DNA of 64,000 nucleotides from Amycolatopsis japonica (GTDB taxonomy: Bacteria > Actinomycetota > Actinomycetes > Mycobacteriales > Pseudonocardiaceae), in assembly GCF_000732925.1 (NCBI RefSeq), contig NZ_CP008953.1, positions 8,549,001 through 8,613,000 of the forward strand, written 5' to 3'. Made by a program: the position numbers and the translations under genes. This document shows positions 47,089 through 54,887 of this stretch, in pieces. Numbering within the stretch: position 1 is the stretch's first letter; each line of letters opens with the position of its first letter. The notes beneath the pieces are model-generated. The model ran no database searches. It saw only the letters and a list, made by a program, of their open reading frames with translations, and was not told the origin of the DNA.

Positions 47089-48627
47089 CTAGGGACGCCG
47101 GATGGCGTCCTCAGCACCGTACCCGGCAGGGCTGACGGGCTTCGCCGCGCCATTCACCGAGTCCAGGCTCTCCAGCAGGTGCTTCCCGATCAGCGCGTCT
47201 TCGGGCAGCGCGATCGGGTACTCGCCGGAGAAGCACGCGGTGCACAACCGCGACTTCGGCTGTTCCGACGCCGCGACCAGCCCGTCCAGGGAGATGTAGC
47301 CCAGGGTGTCGGCGCCGATGGAGCGGCGGATGCCGTCGAGGTCGACGCCGTTGGCCACCAGTTCGGCGCGCGAGGCGAAGTCGATGCCGTAGAAACACGG
47401 CCAGCGCACGGGCGGCGACGCGATCCGGACGTGCACCTCGAGCGCGCCCGCCTCCCGCAGCATGCGGACCAGCGCGCGCTGGGTGTTGCCGCGGACGATG
47501 GAGTCGTCGACCACCACGAGCCGTTTGCCGCGGATGACGTCGCGCAGCGGGTTCAGCTTCAGCCGGATGCCCAGCTGCCGGATGGTCTGCGACGGCTGGA
47601 TGAAGGTGCGGCCGACGTAGGCGTTCTTCACCAGGCCGGTGCCGTAGGGGATGCCGGAGCCCTGCGCGTAGCCGATGGCGGCCGGAGTGCCGGATTCGGG
47701 CACCGGCATGACCAGGTCGGCGTCGGCCGGGTGCTCGGCGGCGAGTTTGCGGCCGATCTCGACGCGGGTGGCGTGCACGCTGCGGCCGGCGATCGAGGTG
47801 TCGGGGCGCGCGAGGTACACGTACTCGAAGACGCAGCCCTTGGGCTCGGGGTTCGCGAACCGCGAGGAGCGCAGGCCCTCGGCGTCGATCGCGATGAGCT
47901 CACCGGGCTCGACCTCGCGGACGAACGACGCGCCGCAGATGTCGAGCGCGGCCGTCTCGCTCGCGACGACCCAGCCGCGTTCGAGCCTGCCGAGCACCAG
48001 CGGGTGCACGCCGTGCGGGTCGCGCGCGGCGTAGAGAGTGGACTCGTCGGCGAAGACCAGGCAGAACGCGCCCTTGAGGGTGGGCAGCAGTTCCAGCGCG
48101 GCCGCTTCGATGCCCTTGTCGGCGGCGTTGGCCGCGAGCAGCCCGCACACCAGGTCGGAGTCGCTGGACGAACCGGTCAGGCCCGCGTGCGGCTTGAGCC
48201 CGGCCTCGACCGTGCGATCCCGCAGTTCCGCGGTGTTGACGAGGTTCCCGTTGTGCGCGAAGGACAATCCGCTGCCGGTCGCGGTGGTGCGGAAGATCGG
48301 CTGCGCGTTCTCCCAGATGGTGGCGCCGGTGGTCGAGTAGCGGCAGTGCCCGACGGCGATATGTCCCTGCAGCGACTGCAGGACCTGCTCGTCGAACACC
48401 TGGCTGACCAGGCCGAGATCCTTGAAGACGACGATCTGCGAACCGTCGGAGACCGAGATGCCGGCCGCTTCCTGGCCGCGGTGCTGAAGTGCGTAGAGCC
48501 CGTAGTAGGTCAGCTTCGCGACCTCTTCTCCGGGCGCCCAGACACCGAAGACACCGCATTCCTCGCGGGGTTCCGGATCGGGCTGGTCGGTCACGGGCTG
48601 TCCGGCGAGGGACGGGTCGGAAACCAC
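47089..48627 (-). CDS. purF: Amidophosphoribosyltransferase
   Basis: The 512-residue protein starts at GTG 48627 with GGGAG upstream. A short propeptide of about 23 residues precedes EECGVFGVWAPG, where Cys24 becomes the N-terminal nucleophile after processing. The glutaminase domain has YYGLYALQHRGQEAAGI and SFAHNGNLVNTAEL; the PRTase domain has KRLVVVDDSIVRGNTQRALVRML and CYGIDFASRAELVANG-like sequence (FYGIDFASRAEL). Late Cys residues (LCTACFSGEYP) suggest an Fe-S cluster, common to this subgroup. It makes phosphoribosylamine, the first committed step of purine synthesis. Confidence 0.97.
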   Translation of the reverse strand: MVSDPSLAGQPVTDQPDPEPREECGVFGVWAPGEEVAKLTYYGLYALQHRGQEAAGISVSDGSQIVVFKDLGLVSQVFDEQVLQSLQGHIAVGHCRYSTTGATIWENAQPIFRTTATGSGLSFAHNGNLVNTAELRDRTVEAGLKPHAGLTGSSSDSDLVCGLLAANAADKGIEAAALELLPTLKGAFCLVFADESTLYAARDPHGVHPLVLGRLERGWVVASETAALDICGASFVREVEPGELIAIDAEGLRSSRFANPEPKGCVFEYVYLARPDTSIAGRSVHATRVEIGRKLAAEHPADADLVMPVPESGTPAAIGYAQGSGIPYGTGLVKNAYVGRTFIQPSQTIRQLGIRLKLNPLRDVIRGKRLVVVDDSIVRGNTQRALVRMLREAGALEVHVRIASPPVRWPCFYGIDFASRAELVANGVDLDGIRRSIGADTLGYISLDGLVAASEQPKSRLCTACFSGEYPIALPEDALIGKHLLESLDSVNGAAKPVSPAGYGAEDAIRRP

Positions 48628-48744
48628 CGAGGTGCTCCCAGGGAGAAAGAGGGCAGGCCGCCACCAGTGTAAACGGTGAGCAGGAGATCAACGCGCCGCA
48701 CGAGGTGGCGCTGGACACGCTTCGAGCTGGGGTGACACTGTGAC

Positions 48745-48782
48745 CGTGAGTGACGAGCGGGTGTCAAGACCCGTCACTCACG
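48745..48782. repeat. Inverted repeat with CGTGAGTGAC arms
   Basis: Ten-base arms CGTGAGTGAC (48745-48754) and GTCACTCACG (48773-48782) enclose a CGGGT/ACCCG inner pairing. It lies between purF and the DUF397 group and may end a minus-strand transcript. Confidence 0.5.
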
Positions 48783-48842
48783 ACCCCCGACCAGCCGACC
48801 GCTCCCCCTCGACAGAGGCGGTCGACTGTGCTTAGGAGCTGA

Positions 48843-49244
48843 CTAGCCCGCAGCCAGCCACTTGGACGTGCCGCCGCGGCCGGGGACCCAGCAGCCCTTG
48901 GCCGCGGTCTCCGGGAGGTGGAGCGAGCCGGGTGTGCGCTCGTCCGGGAGCGCGAGCAGTGCCGTCAGCACCGTCGCCGCGTCTCCGGTGAACCGCCACA
49001 ACCAGACCTCGGGTTCGAGGATGTCCTCCTCGGTGCCCGGCATGCGGGTCGCGACGACGTCGTCCTCGGCGTTGAGCCGGACCACGTCGACCACGTTGTC
49101 GTGGACTCGCACGCCGACCACGGCCATGACCTCGCCGTTCGCGTCGCACGGGTGCACGAACTGGTACCCGCGGTGGATCAGTTCCTGCAGGCCGCTTTCG
49201 ATGTCGGTGATTTCCGCGGTGATGGTGTCACCCGAGAACGTCAT
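48843..49244 (-). CDS. Hypothetical protein (133 aa) coupled to the DUF397 gene
   Basis: ATG 49244 overlaps the last codons of the DUF397 gene, implying translational coupling. The product has a mixed core: AEITDIESGLQELIHRGYQFVHPCD, GEVMAVVGVRVHDNVVDVVRL, EPEVWLWRFTGDAATVLTALLAL, and a Gly/Trp-rich tail (GCWVPGRGGTSKWLAAG), each read across its turns. The tail looks like a peptide-binding or nucleotide loop, and I cannot place it. The link to an XRE/DUF397 pair suggests it belongs to that regulatory module. Confidence 0.65.
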   Translation of the reverse strand: MTFSGDTITAEITDIESGLQELIHRGYQFVHPCDANGEVMAVVGVRVHDNVVDVVRLNAEDDVVATRMPGTEEDILEPEVWLWRFTGDAATVLTALLALPDERTPGSLHLPETAAKGCWVPGRGGTSKWLAAG

Positions 49245-49467
49245 CGAATTCGCCGTCCTTGGCACCCGCGAGGAACGCGGCCATCTCGGCCTGGGTGTAG
49301 ACGAGTGCGGGACCGGTCGGGAAGCGCGAGTTGCGCATCGCGATCTCGCCGGACGCGAGCGGTGCCACCTCCACGCAGTTGCCGATCGCGTTGCTGTAGC
49401 TCGCTTTGCGCCATTGCGCGCCGGTAAGACGATCGGCCGGGATGCCGTTGTCGAACTGTTCAGCCAT
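49228..49467 (-). CDS. DUF397 protein (WhiJ/BldB-associated type)
   Basis: ATG 49467 gives 79 residues. The family motif is intact: LTGAQWRKASYSNAIGNCVEVAP then ASGEIAMRNSRFPTGPALVYTQAEMAAFLAGAKDGEFD. In Streptomyces such small proteins partner with WhiJ-like XRE regulators and may act as antagonists. The XRE gene lies 285 bases upstream on the same strand. The intervening gap carries a repeated TGCA array that looks like an operator. Confidence 0.9.
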   Translation of the reverse strand: MAEQFDNGIPADRLTGAQWRKASYSNAIGNCVEVAPLASGEIAMRNSRFPTGPALVYTQAEMAAFLAGAKDGEFDDVLG

Positions 49468-49502
49468 GGTCCCCACCTTCCCCGACAGAAGACTTCGGGC
49501 GA

Positions 49503-49574
49503 TGCATCTGCATGTGCATTTGCCTGTGATCCCAAAGTTAGCACGTGTGACTGCAGCGGTAAATGCACGTGCAG
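49503..49574 (-). promoter_or_regulatory. TGCA repeat array upstream of the DUF397 gene
   Basis: TGCA occurs at 49503, 49509 and 49515, exactly 6 bases apart, and again at 49564 and 49570. CTGCATGTGCATTT (49508-49521) and AAATGCACGTGCAG (49561-49574) form 14-bp inverted arms with one mismatch. Single TGCA words follow at 49582 and 49595. The pattern fits a cooperative binding site for the adjacent XRE protein. Confidence 0.6.
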
Positions 49575-49751
49575 AAGTTTTTGCAGAATTCGCGTGCAGT
49601 GATGACTTAAGTCCTCAGCCGTCCCACCAAAGGGTGACGCGCACTGTCTCCAACGGGTGAACAGCTACGACTTGTTGCCGGAATTTCGGGTGACCGCAAG
49701 AAAACCCCGGCCGTCCCCGGAACAGCGGTCAGCCCCACAACGGTGATCGAC

Positions 49752-50630
49752 TCAGATTTCGGCGCGGCGCTTCATCAGCATCTGGCGGCTGCGGTCCGGC
49801 GTCTCCGCGTCGACGGCGAGCATGTCCAGCGCGCGGCTGTACCGCTCGATCTCGTCGCGCTTGTCGATGTAGTGCGCGCCGGTCAGGTACTCGGTGTACG
49901 CGATGTTCGGCAATTCCTCTTCCGCGAACCTGAGCAGCGAGAACGCGCTGTCCGCGGAGTAGCCGCTCCGGTCGAACGGGAGGACCTGCACCGAGATGTT
50001 CGGCTGCTGGATCATCTCCAGCAGGTGGTCGATCTGCGCCTTCAGGACCTCGCGGTCGCCGATCGGCCGGTGGAGCACCGACTCGTCGAGCACCAGCCAC
50101 AACCGCGGCGCGTCCGGCCGCGACAGCATCTTCTGGCGCCGCATCCGCAGCGCGACCCGGCGGTCGATCTGCTCGTTGACCATGTCCTTGCGGCCGTGGC
50201 TCATGATCGCCCGCGCGTAGTCCTCGGTCTGCAGCAGACCCGTGACGTACAGCGGCTCCCACACCTGGATGCGGGCGGCGGCCTCTTCGAGCCCGACGAG
50301 GTCGTTGAACCAGCTCGGCATCAGGTCGCCGTAGCGGCGCCACCAACCCGGCTCGTTCGACTCCTTGACCATGTCGAGGAACTGCTGCCGCTCACCGGGA
50401 TCGGTCATCCCGTACATGGTCAGCAGGTCGGCGACGTCGCGTTCCTTGAAGCCGACGCGGCCGAGCTCGAGGCGGCTGATCTTCGACTCCGAGCCGCGGA
50501 TGCTGTAGCCGGCCTCCTGGCGCGTGATGCCCGCGTCCTCGCGCATCCGGCGGAGCTGAGAGCCGAGGATCATCCGTCGCGCGGTGGGACCCAGGGACTG
50601 CTCACCGCCAGGCGGGGTGACCGCGTTCAT
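49752..50630 (-). CDS. XRE-family regulator with DUF5753 domain (WhiJ-like)
   Basis: ATG 50630 gives 292 residues. The HTH is GSQLRRMREDAGITRQEAGYSIRGSESKISRLELGR, read in two halves. The DUF5753 domain follows with WEPLYVTGLLQTEDYARAIM, LWLVLDESVLHRPIGDREVLKAQIDHLLEM and QPNISVQVLPFDRSGYSA. Such regulators, exemplified by WhiJ, act with small DUF397 partners and influence development or phage-related responses. It is divergent from the methyltransferase gene, and a 12-bp palindrome lies between them. Two other genes downstream on the same strand may form its operon. Confidence 0.9.
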   Translation of the reverse strand: MNAVTPPGGEQSLGPTARRMILGSQLRRMREDAGITRQEAGYSIRGSESKISRLELGRVGFKERDVADLLTMYGMTDPGERQQFLDMVKESNEPGWWRRYGDLMPSWFNDLVGLEEAAARIQVWEPLYVTGLLQTEDYARAIMSHGRKDMVNEQIDRRVALRMRRQKMLSRPDAPRLWLVLDESVLHRPIGDREVLKAQIDHLLEMIQQPNISVQVLPFDRSGYSADSAFSLLRFAEEELPNIAYTEYLTGAHYIDKRDEIERYSRALDMLAVDAETPDRSRQMLMKRRAEI

Positions 50631-50749
50631 CGACCGGGGACCTTTCGCGCGACGACACTCACAGGAGAACAAGCCGATTACTGAAAGTACACGTTTGGGC
50701 CTCGACACGACAGGGACGGCTCGGTTTACCCGTCGCGTACGTGGTTCTA

Positions 50750-50761
50750 CTCTACGTAGAG
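50750..50761. promoter_or_regulatory. 12-bp perfect palindrome in the XRE/methyltransferase divergent region
   Basis: CTCTACGTAGAG lies 35 bases before the methyltransferase ATG and 119 bases before the XRE start. Its placement fits an operator for the methyltransferase. Confidence 0.5.
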
Positions 50762-50796
50762 CCCGAGACTTCCGACACAGTTTTGTGAGGTTCAAG

Positions 50797-51630
50797 ATGC
50801 CCGACGCCCCGACCCGGACGGAACGAGTGCCTGTGGGTGTCGACCCGACCCGGGCCAGCATCGCCCGGGTGTACGACGCCTTCCTGCTCGGCAAGGACAA
50901 CTACGAGATCGACCGGGAGGTGCTGCGCAAGGTCCAGCAGGCCGCCCCGGAGGCGCAGGACCTGGCGACCGAGAACCGCGGCTTCCTGATCCGCGCCTGC
51001 CGGTTCCTCGCCAGCCAGACGGGCATCACGCAGTTCCTGGACCTCGGATCCGGCCTGCCGACGGCGGAGAACACGCACCAGGTCGTGCAGCGGATCAACC
51101 CGGAGATCAAGGTCGTCTACGTCGACAACGACCCGGTCGTGCTCGCCCACGGGCGGGCGCTGCTCGAGGAGAACGAGAACACGCACTTCGTCTCGGACGA
51201 CATCTTCGAGCCGGAGCGGATCATCGACAACCCGGACATCCGGCGGCACATCGACTTCTCTCAGCCGATCGCGTTGCTGCAGCTCGGGACGCTGCACCAC
51301 TACAACGGGCCGAAGGAAGCGCCGGCCCAGATCATGAAGAAGTACATCGACGCGTTGCCGTCGGGTTCGTACGTGGCGATCTCGCACTTCTCCGATCCGG
51401 AGGACGAGCTGTCCGAGACCGCCCGCAAGATGGAGGACTTCTTCATCCACAGCCCGATGGGCTCGGGCACCTTCCGTACCAAGGCCGAGATCGAGGAGCT
51501 GTTCCACGACCTCGAGATGGTCGAGCCCGGCGTCAAGCTGTGCGTGGACTGGTGGCCGGACGGCCCGCGGATCAAGGAGCTGAACGCGGCCCAGCGGACC
51601 ATCTCGGGCGGCATCGGCCGTAAGGCTTAA
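50797..51630 (+). CDS. SAM-dependent methyltransferase (Methyltransf_19/DUF574)
   Basis: The 277-residue protein starts at ATG 50797 with GTGAGG 8 bases upstream. VGVDPTRASIARVYDAFLLGKDNYEID is the family start in two parts. FLDLGSGLPTAENTHQVVQ is the SAM-binding loop and VVYVDNDPVVLAHGRALL the acidic end of strand 2. GSYVAISHFSDPEDE follows. The family is large in actinomycetes and often sits beside XRE/DUF397 modules. The substrate is unknown. Its position opposite the XRE gene suggests coordinate control. Confidence 0.9.
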   Translation: MPDAPTRTERVPVGVDPTRASIARVYDAFLLGKDNYEIDREVLRKVQQAAPEAQDLATENRGFLIRACRFLASQTGITQFLDLGSGLPTAENTHQVVQRINPEIKVVYVDNDPVVLAHGRALLEENENTHFVSDDIFEPERIIDNPDIRRHIDFSQPIALLQLGTLHHYNGPKEAPAQIMKKYIDALPSGSYVAISHFSDPEDELSETARKMEDFFIHSPMGSGTFRTKAEIEELFHDLEMVEPGVKLCVDWWPDGPRIKELNAAQRTISGGIGRKA

Positions 51631-51644
51631 GACCGCCTTCCGGC

Positions 51645-51699
51645 TGCAATGAAAGGTCCTTTCCTGGCAAAATTTGCGAGGAAAGGACCTTTCATTGCA
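51645..51699. repeat. Intergenic palindrome, TGAAGG-type family copy with AT-rich centre
   Basis: Perfect 21-bp arms (51645-51665 with 51679-51699) contain TGAAAGGTCCTTTCCT. The centre is GGCAAAATTTGCG, with GCAAA/TTTGC pairing. It is the closest relative of 6123-6175. It lies between the methyltransferase and the SCP-like gene, which converge. Confidence 0.82.
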
Positions 51700-51713
51700 C
51701 GCCAGGGCGGGGT

Positions 51714-52094
51714 CTAGAGGCGGACCAAGGGCAGCCAGCGGGCCAGATCGGCCCTGCTCCCGGAGGCGGTGACCCGCCCCGATTCGACGGCGTCGGCCCA
51801 GCCGAGCAGCCCGGTCGCCAGTTCCAGCCAAGTACGCGGATCCGTTTCGACGACGTTCGGCGGGGTCCCGCGGGTATGGCGCAATCCTTCGACACACTGC
51901 ACAGCCGCGAACGGCGGCACCCGCACTTCGACACTCTTCCCCGGGGCGTCCCCGGCCAGCGTCCGCAGGCTCAGCCGCACCGCCGAGGCCAGCTCGGGAC
52001 GGGCCGGTTCCGGACCGGATCCGCTCAACCAGGGGGAAATCGCCGCGATCGCGGCTCGTAACTCAGCGGGGTCGACCGTACGCGAAGAGGCCAT
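51714..52094 (-). CDS. Sterol carrier protein-like (SCP) small protein
   Basis: The 126-residue protein ends in VESGRVTASGSRADLARWLPL, typical of SCP-2-like tails, after SVEVRVPPFAAVQCVEG and VETDPRTWLELATGLLGWADA. This is the layout of the mycobacterial Rv0807 type, next to purF in many actinobacteria, with no proven function. A -10 box TACTGT on the minus strand lies 6 bases before the ATG, so it is probably leaderless. It is divergent from the following gene with only a short gap. Confidence 0.82.
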   Translation of the reverse strand: MASSRTVDPAELRAAIAAISPWLSGSGPEPARPELASAVRLSLRTLAGDAPGKSVEVRVPPFAAVQCVEGLRHTRGTPPNVVETDPRTWLELATGLLGWADAVESGRVTASGSRADLARWLPLVRL

Positions 52095-52147
52095 GGGAGA
52101 ACAGTAGAGTGAGCGCGAACAAACCTTCAGGCACCCGGAACGTGGGG

Positions 52148-52765
52148 ATGGCGATGGCGCAGCGGGACGAGGCGGATCGGTTGGCGTCGAGCCCGGCGGG
52201 CAAGAAGAAGCCGAAGATCACCGAAGAGATGCGCGCCAACGCCAAGGCCAACCCGAACAGCTGGCTTTACGTCATCGACGAGGCCTTCGATCCCGACGGC
52301 CCGGTGCCGTCCTGGGCGGTCGTCGGCGCGTACCCGGTGAACGGCGGCGGCGAGATCGTCGAGGACTTCCACCCCAACGATCGCTACCGTCCCTCGCCCA
52401 AGGCGCTCGGCTTCCCGGAGCCGCGCAACGAGCTCGAGCAGCTCCTCCAGCTGGTGCGCACGAACCACCGACCGGCGGCCGACCTGCCGCGCGTCATCCT
52501 CGACTCGACGCTGTTCGTCTACGCCCTTTCCCCGGTGCAGCGCACCGTTATCGGCTTCCACAACACCGACGGCAAGGTGCTCGTGCCCGCGTACACGGCC
52601 AAATCGCTGGTCCCGCGCGAATGGCCGCACGCCCGCGCGGTGCTGGGCCGGGACATGGTCCCGCTGCTCGCCGGGCACCCCGTGACGATCAACCCCCACG
52701 ACCGGCTCACCGCGATCGTCCCCTCGGAGCACCTCGACAAAGCCCTTTCAGACGAGCGTCGTTAG
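52148..52765 (+). CDS. Possible type VII secretion-associated/SseB-like protein
   Basis: The frame begins at GTG 52109, but a -10 box TAGAGT (52105-52110) overlaps that codon; an internal ATG at 52148 or 52154 is likelier, giving about 203-205 residues. NPNSWLYVIDEAFDPDGPVPSWAVVGAYPV and HARAVLGRDMVPLLAGHPVTINPHDRLTAIVPSEHL are segments, read across turns, that I recall from proteins annotated as type VII secretion associated in Pseudonocardiaceae. That link is weak. No membrane segment is visible. A pair of overlapping hairpins follows its stop. Confidence 0.6.
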   Translation: MAMAQRDEADRLASSPAGKKKPKITEEMRANAKANPNSWLYVIDEAFDPDGPVPSWAVVGAYPVNGGGEIVEDFHPNDRYRPSPKALGFPEPRNELEQLLQLVRTNHRPAADLPRVILDSTLFVYALSPVQRTVIGFHNTDGKVLVPAYTAKSLVPREWPHARAVLGRDMVPLLAGHPVTINPHDRLTAIVPSEHLDKALSDERR

Positions 52766-52783
52766 GGCCCGATTAACCCACTC

Positions 52784-52820
52784 GGCCCAATTTTTTGGGC
52801 CCGAAAGCAACTCTTTCGGG
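52784..52820 (+). terminator. Two overlapping hairpins after the 52.1-52.8 kb gene
   Basis: GGCCCAA (52784-52790) pairs with TTGGGCC (52795-52801) around TTTT. CCCGAAAG (52800-52807) pairs with CTTTCGGG (52813-52820). They share bases 52800-52801, so they exclude one another at that point. The first is placed as a terminator, and the second lies just before the lysozyme gene. Confidence 0.6.
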
Positions 52821-52869
52821 TGATGTTCGAGTCGCTGATTCCCTTTTTCCGGGGGATCGTGGCGACGTG

Positions 52870-53685
52870 ATGAGTCGCAGAGTGTGTTCGAAAGGCTGGG
52901 GGGCCGTCCTCGCGGCGGGGGTTCTGCTGCTCGCGCAGACCCCCGCCGTCGCACGGGAAAGCGGGCCCAGGTACGACGGGGCCGAGGAGCATTACGCCGG
53001 TTCCCAGATCGCGCTGCACGAAGGCGTCAACGTGTCGGTGGGGCCGCTGTACGGCGGTGAGGCGCAGACGCTCGGCCACGACGTCAGCGGCCATCAGGGC
53101 GACGTCGACTGGCCCGGCGCCGCGAGGACCGGCGCGAAATTCGTCTATGTGAAGGCCACCGAGGGCACCGGCTTCGTCAATCCCCGGTTTCCCCAGCAGT
53201 ACAACGGTTCCTACGGCGTCGGCCTGATCCGCGGCGCCTACCACTTCGCACGCCCCGACATCTCGGACGGCGCGGCGCAGGCGCACTACTTCGTCGACCA
53301 CGGCGGCGGCTGGTCCGGCGACGGCAAGACACTGCCCGGCGCGCTCGACGTCGAATACAACCCGTACGGCGAAACCTGTTACGGCAAGACGCCGGCGCAG
53401 ATGGTCGCGTGGATGGCGTCGTTCGCCGAGACCTATCTGTGGCGGACCGGGCGGCATCCGGCGATCTACACGTCGACGAGCTGGTGGAAACGCTGCACGG
53501 GCAACAGCAACGTCTTCTGGCAGAACCCGCTGTGGATCGCGCGCTACAACACGGAGATCGGCGAGCTGCCCGCGAGCTGGAAGCACCAGACCATCTGGCA
53601 GTTCTCGAACAAGGGCAGTCTCCCCGGCGACCAGAACTGGTTCAACGGCACGATCGACCGCGTGCGAGCGCTGTCGCTCGGCTGA
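52870..53685 (+). CDS. Secreted GH25 lysozyme (muramidase) 1
   Basis: The 271-residue protein has a signal peptide (GWGAVLAAGVLLLAQTPAVA, cleavage near AVA-RES), a short linker and the GH25 barrel. GHDVSGHQGDVDWPGAARTGAKF, in two parts, starts the domain with the catalytic Asp; YVKATEGTGFVNP, ALDVEYNPYGETCYG and IYTSTSWWKRCTG contain the remaining catalytic acids and substrate-binding aromatics. It hydrolyses the MurNAc-GlcNAc bond of peptidoglycan. It is about 60% the same by eye as the next gene, so it is a tandem paralogue. Confidence 0.92.
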   Translation: MSRRVCSKGWGAVLAAGVLLLAQTPAVARESGPRYDGAEEHYAGSQIALHEGVNVSVGPLYGGEAQTLGHDVSGHQGDVDWPGAARTGAKFVYVKATEGTGFVNPRFPQQYNGSYGVGLIRGAYHFARPDISDGAAQAHYFVDHGGGWSGDGKTLPGALDVEYNPYGETCYGKTPAQMVAWMASFAETYLWRTGRHPAIYTSTSWWKRCTGNSNVFWQNPLWIARYNTEIGELPASWKHQTIWQFSNKGSLPGDQNWFNGTIDRVRALSLG

Positions 53686-53877
53686 ACACTCACCCGAGTG
53701 GGCGTTACAAGATCACATAACTCGCCCTACTTGGAAATGAAAATCACCCACGCGTAGTACCAATTTCACGGAAGTTAGTGACAAACCCGGCACCCGTCGT
53801 CAACAATCGTGCCCGGACGGCTACCACCTGCAAGGTCGCCGTCCTCAGCGAGGGTTATCCGTGAAGGGATTGTCGTG

Positions 53878-54723
53878 ATGCGCACTTCCCGAAGAATCGC
53901 CATCGCCGTCGGCTCCGCGCTGCTCCTGCTCAGCAGCACGGTCCAGGCGTCGGCCGCCCCGTCCCCCGAGATCATGTCGATCGAACAGGATCTCCAGCAG
54001 AACGACCACACGATCGGATCGCAGATCCGGCGCGTGGAAGGCGACACCTCCACCCCCGAGTCGAAGGCCAAGGCCGCCCAGCCGCAGCCCGAGGTCGGCG
54101 TGCTCGCGACGGTCGCGGGGATGGACGTGGCCAGTTACCAGGGCAACGTCGACTGGAACTACTGGTGGAACCAGGGCAAGCGCTTCGTGTGGACCAAGGC
54201 CACCGAAGGCACCAGCTACAAGAACCCGTACTTCGCCCAGCAGTACAACGGTTCCTACAACAAGGGCTTCATCCGCGGCGCGTACCACTTCGCCCTGCCG
54301 AACGTCTCGAGCGGCGCGGCGCAGGCCGACTTCTTCATCAACAACGGCGGTGGCTGGTCGAAGGACGGCAAGACGCTGCCGGGCGCGCTGGACATGGAGT
54401 ACAACCCGTACGGCGCGACCTGCTACGGCCTGAGCCAGTCCGCCATGGGTTCGTGGATCCGGGCGTTCCACGACCGGTACAAGGCGCGCACCGGCCGCTG
54501 GCCCGTCATCTACACCTCGACGAGCTGGTGGAGCACCTGCGTCGGCACGTCGCAGAACTTCGGTGGCACGGTCCCGCTGTGGATCGCGCGCTACGCGTCC
54601 ACCGTGGGCACGCTGCCCTACGGCTGGGGTTTCTACACCGTGTGGCAGTACACCTCCAGCCCGCTCGACCAGAACACCTTCAACGGCGCTTACGACCGCT
54701 TGCAGGCACTGGCCAACGGCTGA
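53878..54723 (+). CDS. Secreted GH25 lysozyme (muramidase) 2
   Basis: The 281-residue protein has a signal peptide (IAIAVGSALLLLSSTVQASA, cleavage near ASA-APS). A 50-residue Gln/Ser/Thr-rich linker follows, longer than in its neighbour. The barrel has GMDVASYQGNVDWNYWWNQGKRF, TKATEGTSYKNPYFAQQYNGSY, ALDMEYNPYGATCYG and IYTSTSWWSTCVG. The catalytic Asp/Glu set is conserved. It is probably used in cell-wall turnover or competition. A classic terminator lies 20 bases after the stop. The gap before the gene (53686-53877) holds AT-rich signals but no gene. Confidence 0.93.
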   Translation: MRTSRRIAIAVGSALLLLSSTVQASAAPSPEIMSIEQDLQQNDHTIGSQIRRVEGDTSTPESKAKAAQPQPEVGVLATVAGMDVASYQGNVDWNYWWNQGKRFVWTKATEGTSYKNPYFAQQYNGSYNKGFIRGAYHFALPNVSSGAAQADFFINNGGGWSKDGKTLPGALDMEYNPYGATCYGLSQSAMGSWIRAFHDRYKARTGRWPVIYTSTSWWSTCVGTSQNFGGTVPLWIARYASTVGTLPYGWGFYTVWQYTSSPLDQNTFNGAYDRLQALANG

Positions 54724-54741
54724 GCTGCGCATTCCGTGAAG

Positions 54742-54771
54742 AACGGCTCCCGGCCTCGGCCGGGAGCCGTT
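54742..54771 (+). terminator. Rho-independent terminator after lysozyme 2
   Basis: A perfect 13-bp stem (54742-54754 with 54759-54771) has a CTCG loop and ends in T residues. Confidence 0.82.
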
Positions 54772-54887
54772 TTCGCGCGCGGGGTATTTTCCCCTTGGAA
54801 ATCCCTGGCACGGGCGGATCCGGAACCAGCGCTGACCGCCGGTCGTCTGATCTGAAGCCTCAGGCCCCAGTACGGAAGGCGAGACCG

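Noticed and set aside
46000..48672. A very long plus-strand open frame opposite purM and purF
   Set aside because: It is antisense to two certain purine genes. High GC leaves opposite frames open, and the translation is Arg/Gly/Ala-rich with no domain.
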